DNA of 64,000 nt from Paragorgia papillata (GCA_035771165.1 JAWNZC010000220.1:1041001-1105000), one strand, 5' to 3'; counted from the stretch's first letter, positions 23,952 through 37,867 are shown. Made by a program: numbers and translations. Notes: a model not told the origin generated them from the sequence alone.

Positions 23952-24557
23952 TCACAAAATAGCGCATTTCGCTTCCAATCTTCTCCTGCGTTCGCGCTTT
24001 CGTTGGTCGACGGAGAACTGCGCCGCGCGTACAGCGGTTTCAAACACTTCGCGCACGCCTGCGTTCGTGATAGCAGAACATTCGATATAGGCGAAAGCTG
24101 CGATATTTTCCGCCAGCTCTTTTCCCTCCGCCTTCGAAATCGGTTTCATCCTGCGCTTTTCCAGATCATCGATGGTCTTGCCATCATTTCTTAAGTCTTT
24201 CTTCATTCCTACCAGTACTATTGGTGTTTTCGGACAAAAATGTCGAATCTCTGGTATCCATTTTTCCTGTACACTGGTCAAAGTATCCGGGCAATCGATG
24301 GCAAAGCACATCAAAAACGCGTCCGTATCCGGATAAGTCAACGGTCTCAGACGATCGTAATCTTGTTGACCAGCCGTATCCCACAACGATAGCTTTATTT
24401 TCTTTTTATCGACTGCCATATCTATTACGTAGGTGTCGAAAATTGTCGGAATGTACTCGTAGGGAAACTCATCTCGCGAGAAAACTACCAGTAGACACGT
24501 CTTGCCACACGTGCCGTCCCCAACAACGACAATTTTTCGTTCAACAACTGGAGTCAT
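23952..24557 (-). CDS. Divergent RhoA-like GTPase with altered guanine-contact motifs
   Basis: An intact 201-residue single-exon frame. The start chosen is Met at 24557 (MTPVVERK...), because a splice acceptor (CTATAG) ends two bases upstream; the longer frame to 24584 would run into that intron. The P-loop GDGTCGKT (13-20), switch [11 protein letters not shown] with the Mg-binding Thr, and [11 protein letters not shown] with the catalytic Gln are kept. Two motifs that bind guanine are changed: NKxD is MKKD (Met118), and SAK is SAI (Ile163). RhoA Asn41 is Thr here. The tail RKRERRRR precedes CaaX box CAIL, so membrane targeting is predicted. It is tail-to-tail with RhoA, suggesting an inverted local duplication. 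No stops or frameshifts; selection appears to have kept the frame. Confidence 0.92.
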   Translation of the reverse strand: MTPVVERKIVVVGDGTCGKTCLLVVFSRDEFPYEYIPTIFDTYVIDMAVDKKKIKLSLWDTAGQQDYDRLRPLTYPDTDAFLMCFAIDCPDTLTSVQEKWIPEIRHFCPKTPIVLVGMKKDLRNDGKTIDDLEKRRMKPISKAEGKELAENIAAFAYIECSAITNAGVREVFETAVRAAQFSVDQRKRERRRRLEAKCAIL

Positions 24558-25504
24558 ATCTATAGAAATCAAGAAAAATAGCATTTAAAGATAAAGTTAA
24601 GCCCCATGCCTAATCGCGTGTATATAGCATTGTCATTGTGGGACAACTTTATATTCTACTTTACTCTGTCTAACCCCAGACGATCAGTCTGGTCAGTGAT
24701 GATCAGTCGTCAAGGGAAGACGTCTCGGTATACATGAAAGAATTAAGCGCCGCTTAAAGCGGCTTCTTTAAATAAAGACTGACGGCGTTTTCTCATGACC
24801 AGAATAATTTATTTAATTTATCAGTATTAATTTGACAAGCTTTCGGCCACCAGTCCGGCTTTGTTTGGCTCTGGCCTTCAACAGGTGAAAGTTTACTGAA
24901 AACACTAAATGACATACATGAAGCCACTGTTCTAAGTCATATATATATATATACTTGTTGAAAAAAATTCTGAACAAAATCAATATATATGTATATGCAT
25001 GTGTATATTGTATTTTGTTAAACTGCTGTTGAAACAAGCTTTTGTATTCTGCAATACAGACAAAATAGTGTCCTAAAGATCTGTTGTATGATGAAAATAG
25101 CTCCGTGTCCATAACAATACAGCTATGCATATACATATATATCTTGGATGTTCAGAATTTATTTCAACGAGTGTATATATATCCAAAATCAAATCTTCCT
25201 TAGATGCTCATTATTATTAGTATATTATTATTAGTAGTATTATTATTATATACTGTATATATATATATTTATATATTATATATAGTATTACATAAGTTTA
25301 GTTAAATTTATATAATTGTAAATGAGATACTTGTGGTGCATTTCCAAAACTTTTAAGACTCATTGAAAAGTTTTAGTTGCAACCAATTTATATATCAGGT
25401 ATAATTAATAAAAACAAGTTATTTTATATATTTATACCATGGTTCATACACAACATATCACTTTCGCTTTAAACCATGCACAATATATATATTTAGTTAG
25501 GCCT

Positions 25505-25765
25505 GCGCTAAACGTCGCACAATAGACGAATTTAATTCCCAGTTAACTTTGTCGGTAATGCGACGTATAAAATGCGACGTCTGAGCCAGTTAAACGTCGA
25601 ATTTCAGTCGAATTTAATTGTTTTTATTTGGACTCGTGGAGCTTGAAAACTTTTCGACCGAAAGCGAAACATTTAATTCGACGCGATCGTCGCATTATCC
25701 GTCTGACTCAGACGAATTTAAATGCCGAGACGAATTTAATTCGTGTGTCGAATTTAATCGAGGCC
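25505..25765. repeat. GAATTTAATTCG-rich dispersed repeat, copy 1
   Basis: Shares GTCGCATTATCCGTC, CGAATTTAATTCGTGTG and the terminus GCCTGCGCTAAACG with 43200-43313 (there as complement at the right end). The short frames through it are not supported as genes. Confidence 0.6.
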
Positions 25766-28700
25766 TTATACTTGTACATGCATGCTTCATATATAATTGA
25801 TTGTCAAGAAGAAAGAGTTGATACTGTTTTTCCAAAACTATTGGATAAGGATTAAGAAATATATTGAATTGTTTCCTCCTTTAAAATCTGATTAACCCGC
25901 CATAACTTGTTTGATCTTGTTTTGGAAGCTGTTAACCTGTGAAGGTTTTATTTGGAAGTATATCTAGTTTGTTTAGTCTATATAACTATATATGTCTATG
26001 AACTTCAAATGCAGGCCGCAGGGACAGTTTGGTCATGCGGAATTCCTATCTTTACATATATTATTTCATGAACAAAAGTAGTATACGCCGATCTATTTTT
26101 CTCACTCTCTTACCTGGTTGAAAAATGAAAAGCGATATCCAGTTGTGTTTGACTGAAACGGCTATAGTTTTCTCGAGAAGTTTCACAGTCGTTTCGTGAT
26201 GCTATGTTGTCAAGACGTTGCTATAGTGCCTTCGCTTAGTTATTTTCAAAGTGGTGTCAAAACTGGCCTCTACAATGACAAATGATTGACATTTGACACT
26301 ACTACATGCAAACGCAATAGCCACGATTTGACAACATGCTTCCATTTGACAACATACTTAGCCTTCGAGACTAAGTATATACCTCTTATAGAAACGATGA
26401 AACTTCACTTCTAGAGAAAACTATATCCGCTTACTTCAAAACTCAACTAAAAACCTAGCGCACTGACATCTCGTGGAACTCATTTGAGTTCCAATACGCA
26501 AGCACGTCAACTAGCCAATCAAAATCTACTTTTCAGTAAATAATAAGTAATATTCGAATATATGCATCCAGGACCATTCGCGAAAATTCGACATCAAAGC
26601 CCTTTGGCGAAAACCGACTCAACTGATGCTATTGTGTGTTTTTTTTGGTGAGTTGGACGTTTTGCGCACTTATGCATATACGCTGTTTTTAACGATGTCA
26701 ATTGTAATCTACAGTGTATATTGAAAATACACGACACCTTTAAGACTTTAAGATAAACGGAAATTTCGATCTTTTACCCTTAAAGTCAAGGACCTTGCCC
26801 TAAGCTGGACGTCACACTGGACTGAAGATTTTATAGCCTGAAGATTTTATTATATCCAAATATCTCCGTGATAAAAAAAATATATTGATGTACTCCGCCA
26901 AGTGCTGTAACGTCGATAATTTTAACAATTTTATCCTTTTAAGTTAAAGTCCTTTGCGCGCGGTGCCTTTTTATCCAGACGCTGCATGTGTTCACATGTA
27001 AAATATCTTGTCCAGTCATCGCTGCATGCAGGTATACTGGCTTGTAGCTCGCCGTGAGTGCTTGCATCTAATTAAAAAGAACTTGCAGTGCTTGTTTATT
27101 TTGCGCTCTGAGTTCTTTTTCAGATTTAGATCATACAAGTACTCGCATGCAGCGAACTGCAACCAGTGAACGCCATTCTCTATATCTGCAACTCTAACTT
27201 CACTCATTATCGGCGCTTGAAGAGTGCATGAAGCTTAAGTCAGGATTTTAATTTCGTGTATCACATCAGATTCAGTTCCTTACGCTGTCTGTTATACCTT
27301 TTGACCGGCGTATAGGGAACAGCTTGTAAGATGAGCTGAAAGTGACGTGATATAGGTGACTTCACTTTCCGCCTTGGAGTTAGTGATCCAGTTATAAAAA
27401 TCGAGTTTATGGGCTGCAACCTGTTTCTGTGACAACTACTGGAAAACAGGGCTTAAGCTAGAAGTACAGTTCGTAAAAAGCGCATGCGCAGGTAATATAA
27501 CATATACGTAATTGAAATGCGACAGGTGCACGACACGTATATAGATTTGAATAAGCGCTTCCTGGCCGCTAGCTATGCTGAAAACTCTATAATTTACGCT
27601 TACGATGTACTAATGACGGGCTGGATTTGTACGTGTTCCGGTTGTAGAAGAAGCCTGAACATGCAATATAACAAAGAAACTTCTTTGTCGGTTTATCTCC
27701 CAGGAAACAATATTTCCTTTTCCAAATTGTCCTTATTCAAAGCTGGCATTAAAAAGGCGGATATCCCTTTCTTAATGATAATTAAACGCCTTCATGTGGT
27801 ACTTTTAAATATTTTTTTATAAGTTACACGTATACAAATGCAATAAGCTCTGACCAAACTATAGGTCGTCATAAATGGTCCGTGAAAACAAGGCCAAAAC
27901 GACTTATACGCGAGTTTAACAAAATTTATAAATTTAATACTTAATATAAACTTTAGTTTATATATACAATTAATATATACAACTGAGTTTTACGTATGTG
28001 GTCATCACTAATAAATAGTTGTTCAACACTGCTGGTTTAAATACACACTAACAACTCATTTAAACGTGACATATCACAAACTATAGTTATATACTAACAT
28101 ATATTACGGAATATATATCTAGAGGAAGAGAAGAAAGCAACATTATAAACCTATATACATTATACTCAACATATATTGCACAAAATTTCTTTGAAATCAA
28201 ATCTCGAATGACGGCAACTTCAGAAAAAGCAACTGAATTGCAATACGGGCCCAATAATGGATGGCTCAGTATATGGTACAAAGCTAGGCTTTAGTCCTAA
28301 TCGCTCTATATACTGTACACTTGCTCGTACTAACCGACACGACTTACGACATTGTTATCATTACACAGACAATTATTATAATAAGTATACAGAAAGAAAT
28401 ATAGTCTACTCCTGCCTGTTTTTGAGTCCAGCACGATCGATTCCTTCAATTCAGAAAGTGTTCTCCTTGGTCAAAGTCATGCCCCATTAGATTTAAAAAC
28501 CAATCCACGATAAATTAAGAATATAGACAAATTAATACTGATCTGCTTGTACAAAGGTTTGTCCGTTTGGAAATAAACAAAACTTTGAAATTCGGAAAAC
28601 AATATATTATAATCAAAGATTCTCAAGTGCCAAGCATGCATGCCATTAGTTCGTGCATCTCGGGGGGTATATCTATTTATGTACATGCAGGTTGTCTAAA

Positions 28701-29040
28701 AATATATCCTGCATCTGAGGGCGAAGCACTGGTTGCACCTGTGAAACTGCGGGTGGCAAAAACTGTTGAAGTACCATCTCATGTTTGGGCTTTTCGTATA
28801 TTCAGTATAATCTTTGCCACTTTCTAATATGAATTGCTTGATATTATGAATGTCATCAGCTAGAGTTTCATCTAGTTTGATGCGTTTTTCTTCTGTTAAA
28901 ATTCATTTTTTTATTATATATATTACTACTATTATAGGAAATGACGAAGCCAGGAATGATGTTTGGATATCAGTAAATCTTCTCTCTATCTAAACAGACC
29001 TATAAGACCGCTCTCATGAAAAGTTTAAATCCGTGGAGAA
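25766..29040. other. Gene-free stretch
   Basis: AT-rich sequence. Open frames of 60-100 codons (for example 27517-27822 and 28567-28827) lack splice support, family resemblance or codon bias, so I call none of them. Confidence 0.45.
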
Positions 29041-29096
29041 ACTTGTAGAGAGGGGGGGGGGGGGGGGGGGTTACAGTTGTTTTAAGGTCAAGTGAG

Positions 29097-29275
29097 TAGA
29101 CTAGTAATGTGTTATGTAATATATCATACATGGGAAGCCGTTAATTATCTGATTTGAAAACACCGAGAAGTGTGTTGAAAAACGAGGCGATACCAAGTTT
29201 AATATTTGAACTCACTTCGAGGTGTTTTCAAATCAGATAATAAACGGTTTCTCGTGTATGATATAGCTTCTCAAA
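29097..29275. repeat. Imperfect hairpin element
   Basis: ATCTGATTTGAAAACACC at the left pairs with GGTGTTTTCAAATCAGAT at the right; outer ends ATATCATACA / TGTATGATAT also pair. A poly-G run lies just before it (29051-29070). Confidence 0.7.
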
Positions 29276-29569
29276 CAAATCAGTATTTAAAGAGAAATTT
29301 GAGGTAAACCTTGTTTTAATTTATGAGCGTTTATTACCACATTTCACAACAAACATCTCGGTAACTGATATCCATTATGTTTTCTTCATGAATTATTAAC
29401 GAGTTTGAGAAATATATATATATATAGCAGGCATGTATATGCTATAAATTGGTCAATACAAAAAATAAATAAATAAAGATATTCTGACGTGTATCATTCT
29501 ATATGTTCTGGTTTGATTTCAACAAAATTATGTAATTTATGGCTTTCAGATTACTCTTAAATACTTGCC

Positions 29570-30212
29570 TAAAAATGCAGGAAATAGTGTTTCAGAGACC
29601 CTGGACTCCAAAATTTTCCGGGGGAGCATGCCCCCGGACCCCCCATAGGAAACCGACGTAATTCTCGCCCCCAAACCCAGCCTGGTTGTGAGAGGCCTGG
29701 AATAAAATGTTTTGCTTGGCCCCAAATCTGGCCACTGGCCCCAACTTGTATAGTTATACAGGCACCAAACGGCCGTTTGGCGGAAAACCAAGGCAGATAA
29801 CACTCACGTCGGTCTACACAATTCTTTATAACATCATATACCAAGGTTGGTAAACTGCCGAAACGTTAAAATAGCATATTTCGATTTGTATTAATGTGTT
29901 TCAACACAATCACTTCCCACGCCGAACACTACTTTATAAAGCCTCGTATGTAACAACCTTTTAACGTAATGTAAAACAAAGAAACCTACTCATTTGCTGT
30001 CTGCTCTCAAGAAAAAGTTTGTTTAAGTGCCCTCGTTCATAAAGATTAAAGAATCCAAGCTCCAGCAGGATTCATGTGATGATAGATAAAGATGAACATT
30101 TTCCGCTAGTCCTGTCGCTCGATGCCTATTCTGTGACGTCACCAAAATACGTTCGAGAGAAAAGAGGACTAGGAACTAGTCTGCCCCAAACCCCAGACCC
30201 TGGCTACGCCAC
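29570..30212. mobile_element. hAT-like element remnant
   Basis: It ends CCCTGGCTACGCCACTG (30196-30212), a typical hAT terminus. Its start carries GGGGGAGCATGCCCCC, matching in inverse the interior of the element at 44463-45151. The complementary left terminus was not found. No transposase. Confidence 0.45.
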
Positions 30213-31239
30213 TGATCTGTTTAAGTTTAGCTAGAGCAACTTCTCTTCGTATTCCACTGTTGAATTAATGTGTAACGTTATACCTAACGTGCAATTGAGC
30301 TATGCAATCGGCCTGTAAGGCAGTGAAAGAGTGTTGAATGCATGCAGTGTTTTGGATCTGATAGAGCAAAGTGTAAATTAAACTGCTGAGGTAATACATA
30401 TTTAACAAGGAAACACTGACGTTTCAAGTGGCGCCCTCCGTCCATCAGTAGAGAGCTTAAGCAACAGACGTTTTACAGCCACGGACGGCGTTGTAATTCA
30501 ATAACATTTTTCATTCAAAACAATGATAATGAGCAATTTAAAATTCCAAGAGCAAAGTGAACGCCGTCGTCGTTCTACACAAGACGTCATTGAGAGCATT
30601 TTCACGTTCTTGAGACGACGGGAACTTCTAGAACGTTGAAGCCTGTCATCGTTGTTTTACTACAATGAGACATACTTTTAAAGTAGACTGAAACTTGTAT
30701 TTTAAGGGGGTAATTTCATTACATTACAATATAAAATAAAATAAAGGAATAAAGATGAAATTTAAGCTTATGAGCTAACAGTTTAGATATGTGATTATTC
30801 ATAGCCTTTGTTTTGGGTAAAAAAGTCTTTTCAAAGAATACGTGGTTCAGTAGTTCTGTATTTTATTCTTGTTCTTCCGGTCACCGTCCGTGTCTTAAAA
30901 ACGCCTAATATGCTTAAGCTCTCTACTGTAAAATATGACTGGCTTTTAAATATATGTAAAAAAGTCGCGTGCTGTGCAGGCAGTCAGTGTTTTGGATAGA
31001 TCAAAGTGAAAAGCCAAGGTGTACTAAACTGATGAGAATAGTTTTGATAACAAATACTGACATTTCGAGTGGAGCCCTCATTAGTGTAAAATGTCGGACT
31101 GGCTTAATTAAGACAGCTTCCAGCCAGATATATGACTCAACTGTTGTATACACTATACTCTTTGTTGTGGTTACTTCCTTCTACTCTTTCAGGAAAGCTA
31201 GAACTAAGGATAAAGGATAAAGGACTGGGGGGCTAATCT

Positions 31240-31315
31240 ACAAGCAGCTAACCGCCATACGACACAGTTCAGACCACGGATCACAGCTAAGATGTTATAC
31301 ATAGGTGTTGATTTT
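31240..31315 (-). mobile_element. Fragment of the 5S-type SINE
   Basis: GCCATACGACACA, CACAGCTAAGA and TAGGTGTTG..TTTTGT match the body of the SINE at 38441-38823; the 5S-like head is missing. Confidence 0.6.
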
Positions 31316-31392
31316 ATGTCCGTCTTGGCTGGCTATACCAAAGTTCTTGAACTGTTGATTTTCTACTCAGCAAATACAATTTACCCTCTTTT

Positions 31393-31462
31393 TTAACCCT
31401 TTGACAGAAATCGGACATTTTTGTCCCTACCTCTTGCAGAAACTTGCCAGTAAAAGGGTTAA
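31393..31462. mobile_element. 70-bp MITE with TTAACCCTTT ends
   Basis: TTAACCCTTTGACAG at the left and AAAAGGGTTAA at the right. Related to 21002-21124. Confidence 0.55.
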
Positions 31463-32447
31463 TTATTCTTATAAATACAACACAATTGTTCATAAAATTA
31501 TCTTTTTTACTCAGCATACACATACGCAAGCTAGATCTACAGACTTTGATGTAAAGAGATGTACAGATCAGAATTAAGATACATATTTAATAGGCCTCAA
31601 AACTAAATTTCAAAAATTGACAATTCAAGGCGGCTTGTATATGCATGGTTGCCATTCTCGTTCCCAAGTTCTCCTTCGTAAACTAGAAAAACGAACTAGA
31701 TATGTTCTAAATTCCTGAGACATTTGTACGTCGTACAAGAAACTGTGACCATCTCGGCTTTGAACTCGAAATATATTGAGAATAATGACTGAGAAAAGAT
31801 TAAGCTTTCAGTAAAAAGCTTCCTCAAGCTTAAAAACATTTATGAAATGCTATAGGCTATTTTTGTTCAGGCAAGCCCCTTTGTCGAAGCTCTTGACAAT
31901 TAATGGAGTCGATGAATAAAGATTTTCAAGACAAGTACATAATTTTTTTGTGGTTTTAATTAAATTAATCATGTCACTTAAGAAACTATTAAACTATGTA
32001 CACTATTAATGCATTATAACAAAGCTGGATTTTTAGAATATTTTTATCGATATTATCGATGCAAATTAACATAGATGGAATAGCATGCAGCTAGCAGCAC
32101 AGCTGCAGTTGGTTTTCGTTCAGTAACTATGCCGATCGTACGCCAAAAAAGTTATATTTCATTGAGCCTGTAATTCAGTTACGTACGAAACAAATTGAAG
32201 TATTGAACACAACATGGGAAAAAGACATCGCTGAAACGATTTGTTACTATGCAACAATGTCAATGTTCTTTGACATTATTATGCAACATATCTAAAATGG
32301 TCTTTTATTGGGGAATGTCCTAGCGGCTAGCACAGACAAAGAACAGGTTGGAATCCTTTCATACCTGACTTTCAGTGTGGTGCCACAACGCTTAACTATA
32401 CTGCATGCCATTACATAAAATATACAAAATTGTATGGGTTATGGATG

Positions 32448-32677
32448 TTAAGCCCTAATCAAACGAGAACGCAAGTCATCGCAAGTTGGCAGTCAGAATT
32501 TCTGTGGCGGTCGTTGAACTCCCCAAATTAACAAAATAAAGGTTTCATGAGTGTTTTAAACAAGTTTTAACTTTATCACGGTACATGATATTTTCGGGAA
32601 ACTATTCAGAGCGGCTGACTGAGATAGCGTGACTGCCAACTTACGATGACTTGCGTTCTCGTTTGATTAGGGCTTAA
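32448..32677. mobile_element. TTAA-flanked MITE, 230 bp
   Basis: TTAA-GCCCTAATCAAACGAG at the left and CTCGTTTGATTAGGGC-TTAA at the right; the arms stay complementary for about 48 bp through TGACTTGCG and TTGGCAGTCA. Confidence 0.85.
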
Positions 32678-34400
32678 AGCTATAACTTAAAACTAACTAT
32701 GTTGAGACCGGAGATATTATACCTCTGGGGTAAAAAAGCGACTGTTAACATTTACCCCAGGGATTAATATCGTACGGTATACTTGAGATTGACAGCTTTG
32801 ACCCACGAGTTGAAAATTCAAGTTTTATACGGTTCCCTTTAAATGAGTTTATGAGCCGTTTATTACAGTACAGTACCACTCATTTGTTAAAATCAAACTA
32901 GTGTTAATTTGGTAACGACCACTGAAAAATTAAAGTCATTTTTGAAAGATGTAACAAACTGGAAAGAATGTAGATTTAAGAACACTATAATTTAAATGGA
33001 TGCCGTGCATACTCGCTAACTTACCTCGTCGCTCTCGCTTATAACGTTGTGAATGGGATGATATGAACTTTTCTGAATCAAATACAACTTAGTATATACT
33101 GATCCTCCATCCAACGCGAGTCCTTCGATCAAGTGTTTAATTTCAACAAGCACATGCAGTTTCCACACAGCAACAACACATCAACTAAAGTTAATTATGC
33201 ACTGCTCTGAGCTTTGAGGGATTTATTTAGTCTGCTGTTGAACCAACGGAAATGCCCAGCAAACGACCACGCAATTATATAATTATATTTAAATTGTAAT
33301 TCACCCGCCGAAGACTGCAGACTGGCAATCGAAAGCTTGTACTTAAATAAATATTTTAAACCAGAGAACGTCTAAAAACCTAATATAATTATATTTGTTA
33401 CTGAATTTATTTAAGATGACGTTACTTAACTTCTAAACTTTAAACTCCTTTGTTATTAAAGCTAGTGCAGGATGCGTCATTTAGTTTGAGCATTTGACGT
33501 CCAACCCAGCCTTTTCAAAAGACTTTGTATGCACTGTACGTAACTGAGGGCTGGCAACGTCAAGGGCTTATAAAAGTGTATTTTTATAACGGTATTTTGT
33601 TTTTCTTGTGCGACTGAAACGCCTGATCACGTTTTGGCTGTTAGTCAATTTAATTTTTCCTAGTTTTTAATGGTTGTACGTTTTGTAGTTTATTGGTTTT
33701 TATATATCTCAGTGAGAATATCAGTGAGAATATCTCACTCAGATTATTAAAAAGCCGGTTAGAACAATGAAAGAAAGTGAAAATAATAAACTGACGAGTT
33801 TGAATTGAAATCCCCACTGCGCATGCCAGATAATTTGACCGACATTTGAGTCGGGATAAAGTCGGGAAAACTTTCACATACAGCTTAATATTATATCAGT
33901 AACACACTTATTGGCACAACATAATTCATACATGACACATAAGTCATACAATTTCTAAAGGGTTAATCAGTAAAGTCAAAGATATCACATATCCGTTAAG
34001 TCGTGATTATGCAGTGATGTTATTTACTGCATGCATGGATATATACTGAATATATACTTGTCAAAACAATAGTGTTTTAATAATATAATAACTAATATAG
34101 TTAAAATAGAACTAGTTATGATCTGTACAGCCACCTTGAATCTTAATCAATCTTGCAAATTGGTTTTACAGGAAAGGATTTTTTCCAAACTCTTAAACAT
34201 GTCACTATAAATATATATGTTCTTTAAATGAAACGGTTGATGATTTTTCTAGACTATAAACAGGAAACTCTTACACACGCCCTTGATTAATTGGTCTTTC
34301 AATTCTACAATTTTATCGATGCTAGAACATTCTGCATGTTTGCCAGCAAAGTGACTTGTCGTTTTTTTTGCTCAGTCACGTTTACAACTTTTCAGAATAC
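32678..34400. other. Gene-free stretch
   Basis: No coding exon, RNA gene or clear mobile element recognised. Confidence 0.45.
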
Positions 34401-34411
34401 TAAAAATTATT

Positions 34412-34456
<45 letters not shown>

Positions 34457-34472
34457 ATATATATATATATTT
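34412..34472. repeat. (TA)n microsatellite
   Basis: TA runs broken by TTTGATA; a further short TA run lies at about 34970-34992. Confidence 0.9.
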
Positions 34473-34474
34473 CT

Positions 34475-34665
34475 AAAACTCATTAATAATTCATGGGGAA
34501 AATTCAAAAGAAATTAAGGTTTAATCAATGTCTGTTTACCCCGGTACAAACTGATTACTGATATCAGTGTTTGTAAATCAGTGATACAGAACTGTTTAAT
34601 AAAACATCAGTTCTGTATCACATTTACAGACACTGATATCAGTTCTGTAGCAAGTGTACAGACAC
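34475..34665. repeat. Dispersed repeat related to 18440-18720
   Basis: CTCATTAATAATTCATG and AGAAATTAAGGTTTAATCA are the complement of the tail of the 18.4-kb repeat. It contains local copies of ATCAGTTCTGTA. Confidence 0.5.
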
Positions 34666-36018
34666 TTCGCATGCAAACAGTTGTTGAACAACAACATTTG
34701 TTGAATATCAAACGGCTATTTATGGCACATCACTTGGGACAAAGCGCATGCTCACATCACTAATAAATAAAAAAATAATTAATAATCGTAGCCTATTAAA
34801 CCTTACCCCGAAGGTTTACCAGCTCCCAACATGATGTATTTTCCGGTAACCCAACAGACGTTTTAGAAGTCATTTACAGAATTCGTGTCCGTGTCATTTA
34901 CAGAATTCGTGTCAGAATTCATGTCCTATACCCCGATACAGAACGGCCACTCATTCTGTAAATAGCACATATATATATATATATATATATATTTATTTTT
35001 TTTGTGCCTGAGTTCTGCCAGATAGTCCAAGAACTACTGTACTGTATATCGAGTAAATCAACATGGGTATACTTAATAGACTTAGTATAATTACTCTAAA
35101 AATAAGTGGAGGGAAATTGGGGTTTATATTTCAAGATGGTAAACCGGCATTTTATTTTGTTCCTTTGTATATATACATTTTTAAATAAAATAATAAATAT
35201 CTACTCTCTATCACCGCTGATTCAGTTCTTTATTTTACGTTTACAAGCACAAATAACAACAGAATCGAAATCATACGAATATGTTGGGGTTTTTTATCGA
35301 ATTGAACAAATGTTTTAATGCCTTTAATGAACAAAGCAATTTTATTAGGTGAATTTTCGGAAATTTGACACCACTGATGGCTGAATAACAAGCAGAAATC
35401 ATGAAAGTTGACGGGGTATTTAATAGTCGGTATTAATCTAGTTGAATCCGTAGAAAAACTTCATGAAAAAGATCATAACACATTTTTTTTGCAAAGCCAA
35501 ACATTGAATTAAATAAACAGTGATCATGTAATACACAACACTCATAAAGATGGCCGCCAATTTATTTTGTGCATTTAGATTAGAGCCTTTCCAACTTCGT
35601 TCTTGTGTTTATAATTGAAAGAACCTACAGAAGAACCTTAATACAGAAGAACGGAACTAGCTGGCGAAGCTAAAGAATGGAATTGAAGCCTTGAAGGCTG
35701 TTGTTTTGAGAGTTTTTCGAATTCAAATATGTGGTGTGTTGTTGTTTGTCCAAATTATATTAAACGTTACATTGTGAAATTGTTATTTTGTTGAATTTCT
35801 TTGAATTATTTTCATTGTTTCTTTAAGCCAATCAGAACGCTCATATTTACAGAGATTCCCAGAGTCCCAGACTCCCGCTAGCCACTTGACGCATTAGCGC
35901 GTGGGTCTGGGTGCGTGGGTGAGAATACTAATTAGATACATATTTTTAAAGATACACTATAAAGTTTGTCTGGTGTTGTCTTCGTTTTGCATATAAAGGG
36001 GTTTTTATATTAAGTATT

Positions 36019-36082
36019 ACAAGATTCGGCCTATTGTGTGTGTTGGAGGAGTTCTTACTCAGCTCCTAGTGAGAACAATACG
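36019..36082 (+). other. Candidate 5'UTR exon of NAPE-PLD copy A
   Basis: GATTCGGCCTATTGTGTG... to ...ACAATACG followed by donor GTAAGA. The same block, with the same donor and the same downstream TTCAATTTTAG, occurs at 43440-43504, about 2.0 kb before copy B. This is the spacing expected if it was duplicated with the gene. The exon start and its use are inferred. Confidence 0.45.
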
Positions 36083-36483
36083 GTAAGAAAAGCAAGTGTG
36101 TGAGAGTGTACTGTTAATGATATATACACATTATTTGTTTGACTGTTTCTTGTTCAATTTTAGTCATACGGGTTAGTGCTACAATTAGATATTTAGGCTG
36201 ATAAACATCTGGTATGATTTTTTTATGTAGAATCAAGGCATTTGATAGAGCATTAAGTGTATACACTGAGTCTCAGTCTACTCAGAGATGCTGAAAGTGA
36301 AACAGAATGTGACTCCCCCCGTCCAGTAGCGGCGCTTTGGGCAATTATATTGAAGTTCACCCTGCCCACAGTCACTGAGATAACTTGGATGGAATTGTTC
36401 ACATATAGCCTGTGAGCCAGCTCTCCTTTACCTCCCACCCAAGTGCCGGCTCGCAGGCTAGTTCACATACTGAGGTCAGGATA

Positions 36484-36956
36484 ATGCACCAGTGACCAGT
36501 CAATATAAACCCCTGCACCCCCCCGGCCGGGACATAGCGGGGCATTACCGGGGAATTTCCTGTGATTTGATAGGAAAAATGTCCGTGCATACCGGGGTAT
36601 TTTACTGCTTTTGTACTGTATACAAACAATCAGCCGGGGACAGGACCGGGGCATTTTACCCTGACGGAGAAAAGACTGGTATGGAAATTTCCGGACTGTC
36701 TCCATTCTCGTCCCCAGAGCCCTTTCATGAAAAGCTAAAATAGTTTTCATTAAAATGTTGTTTTAAATGTTGTGTTGTGTTTTAAACGGTGGGGGCATTT
36801 GACCGGGGCTTTTTATGCTATTAGAATAAAGAAACTGCCCTGGGATGCGGGGCATTAGATGATATTTGACCTGTGTGCAAGTCAAATGCCCCGCTATGTC
36901 CCGGCCGGGGGGGTGTGGGGGGGGGGTGTGAGGGTTTATATTGACTGGTGCATAAC
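36484..36956. mobile_element. ~470-bp inverted-repeat element rich in C and G runs
   Basis: Ends ATGCACCAGTGACCAGTCAA / TTGACTGGTGCAT; arms continue through TATAAACCC and CCGGCCGGGACATAGCGGGG. It lies in the presumed leader intron of copy A. Confidence 0.75.
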
Positions 36957-37658
36957 TCTAGCCCCACAGGTTTCTGTATTACTCAGACAGAGTTGTCCCT
37001 AACACTTGAATTCTCTTGGTTTTATTTGAATGCTTTATCACTACTTTTTAAACATGTAAATGGAGACCCATGTGAGAATCTTACATAAGATCTTACACAA
37101 GATCTTGACAAGATTTTCACATGGGGATATCTTGGGGAATTACCCGGGAACCCTAGCCCCCTCATTGGGGAAAATTTACAGATTTGTTGGGGGGATGATC
37201 TGGAAGAAAAATTGTATTTTTGACAAATTGGTGAAGAACTTTTTAACTGATTAAGTCAGACAAGTCAGTAATTAATGCTTTAACAGTGAAATGAGGATAC
37301 AGTATATATTGTGCAGAAGCCAACAGTAATAATTACAACACACAAAATTCCATTTTCTGTCTGCAATATTGAATGAAAATGGCAAACTGGTTAATGACCA
37401 CACTAGGCATTCAACAGATTTTTCTTTATTGTACCTTGAAAATAAATGCTGCATAGCTTGTTGGTTTGTTGCAATAATTTCACGCTGAAAAGATGGGAAA
37501 AGCTATTCTAGACGTTCAAAAATTTTTCCAGCCCCTTCTAGCCCCCCTGTATCAGGGAACTCTTGGCAACACCCCTGCCACCTCCCCCCCCCCCCAAGAT
37601 AACTCACTTTATGAAAATCGCTTCCATTAGTAAGACAGTGTTTCTAAAATGAACTGTT

Positions 37659-37842
37659 ACTGTCGTGGCAATAGAGGCATTCCTAGAATATTGTAGCAAT
37701 ATATTCCTCAAGTTGAACAATTCATTTCATGAAAATAATTGCTTGAAAACAATTTTTGTCAACGAATCTCATCAAATAAATTTGCAAACTTGATGAATAT
37801 ATTGCCACAATATTTTAGGAATGCTTCTATTGCCACGACAGT
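37659..37842. mobile_element. Inverted-repeat element with ~56-bp arms
   Basis: ACTGTCGTGGCAATAGAGGC at the left pairs with GCTTCTATTGCCACGACAGT at the right, continuing through AATATATTC.TCAAGTT. It lies 26 bp before the MITE at 37868. Confidence 0.75.
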
Positions 37843-37867
37843 AAACTTTGTGAGTTGATTGATGCAG

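Noticed and set aside
28567..28827. 86-codon plus-strand frame
   Set aside because: Some ordinary-looking sequence, but no splice context, family match or neighbouring exons.
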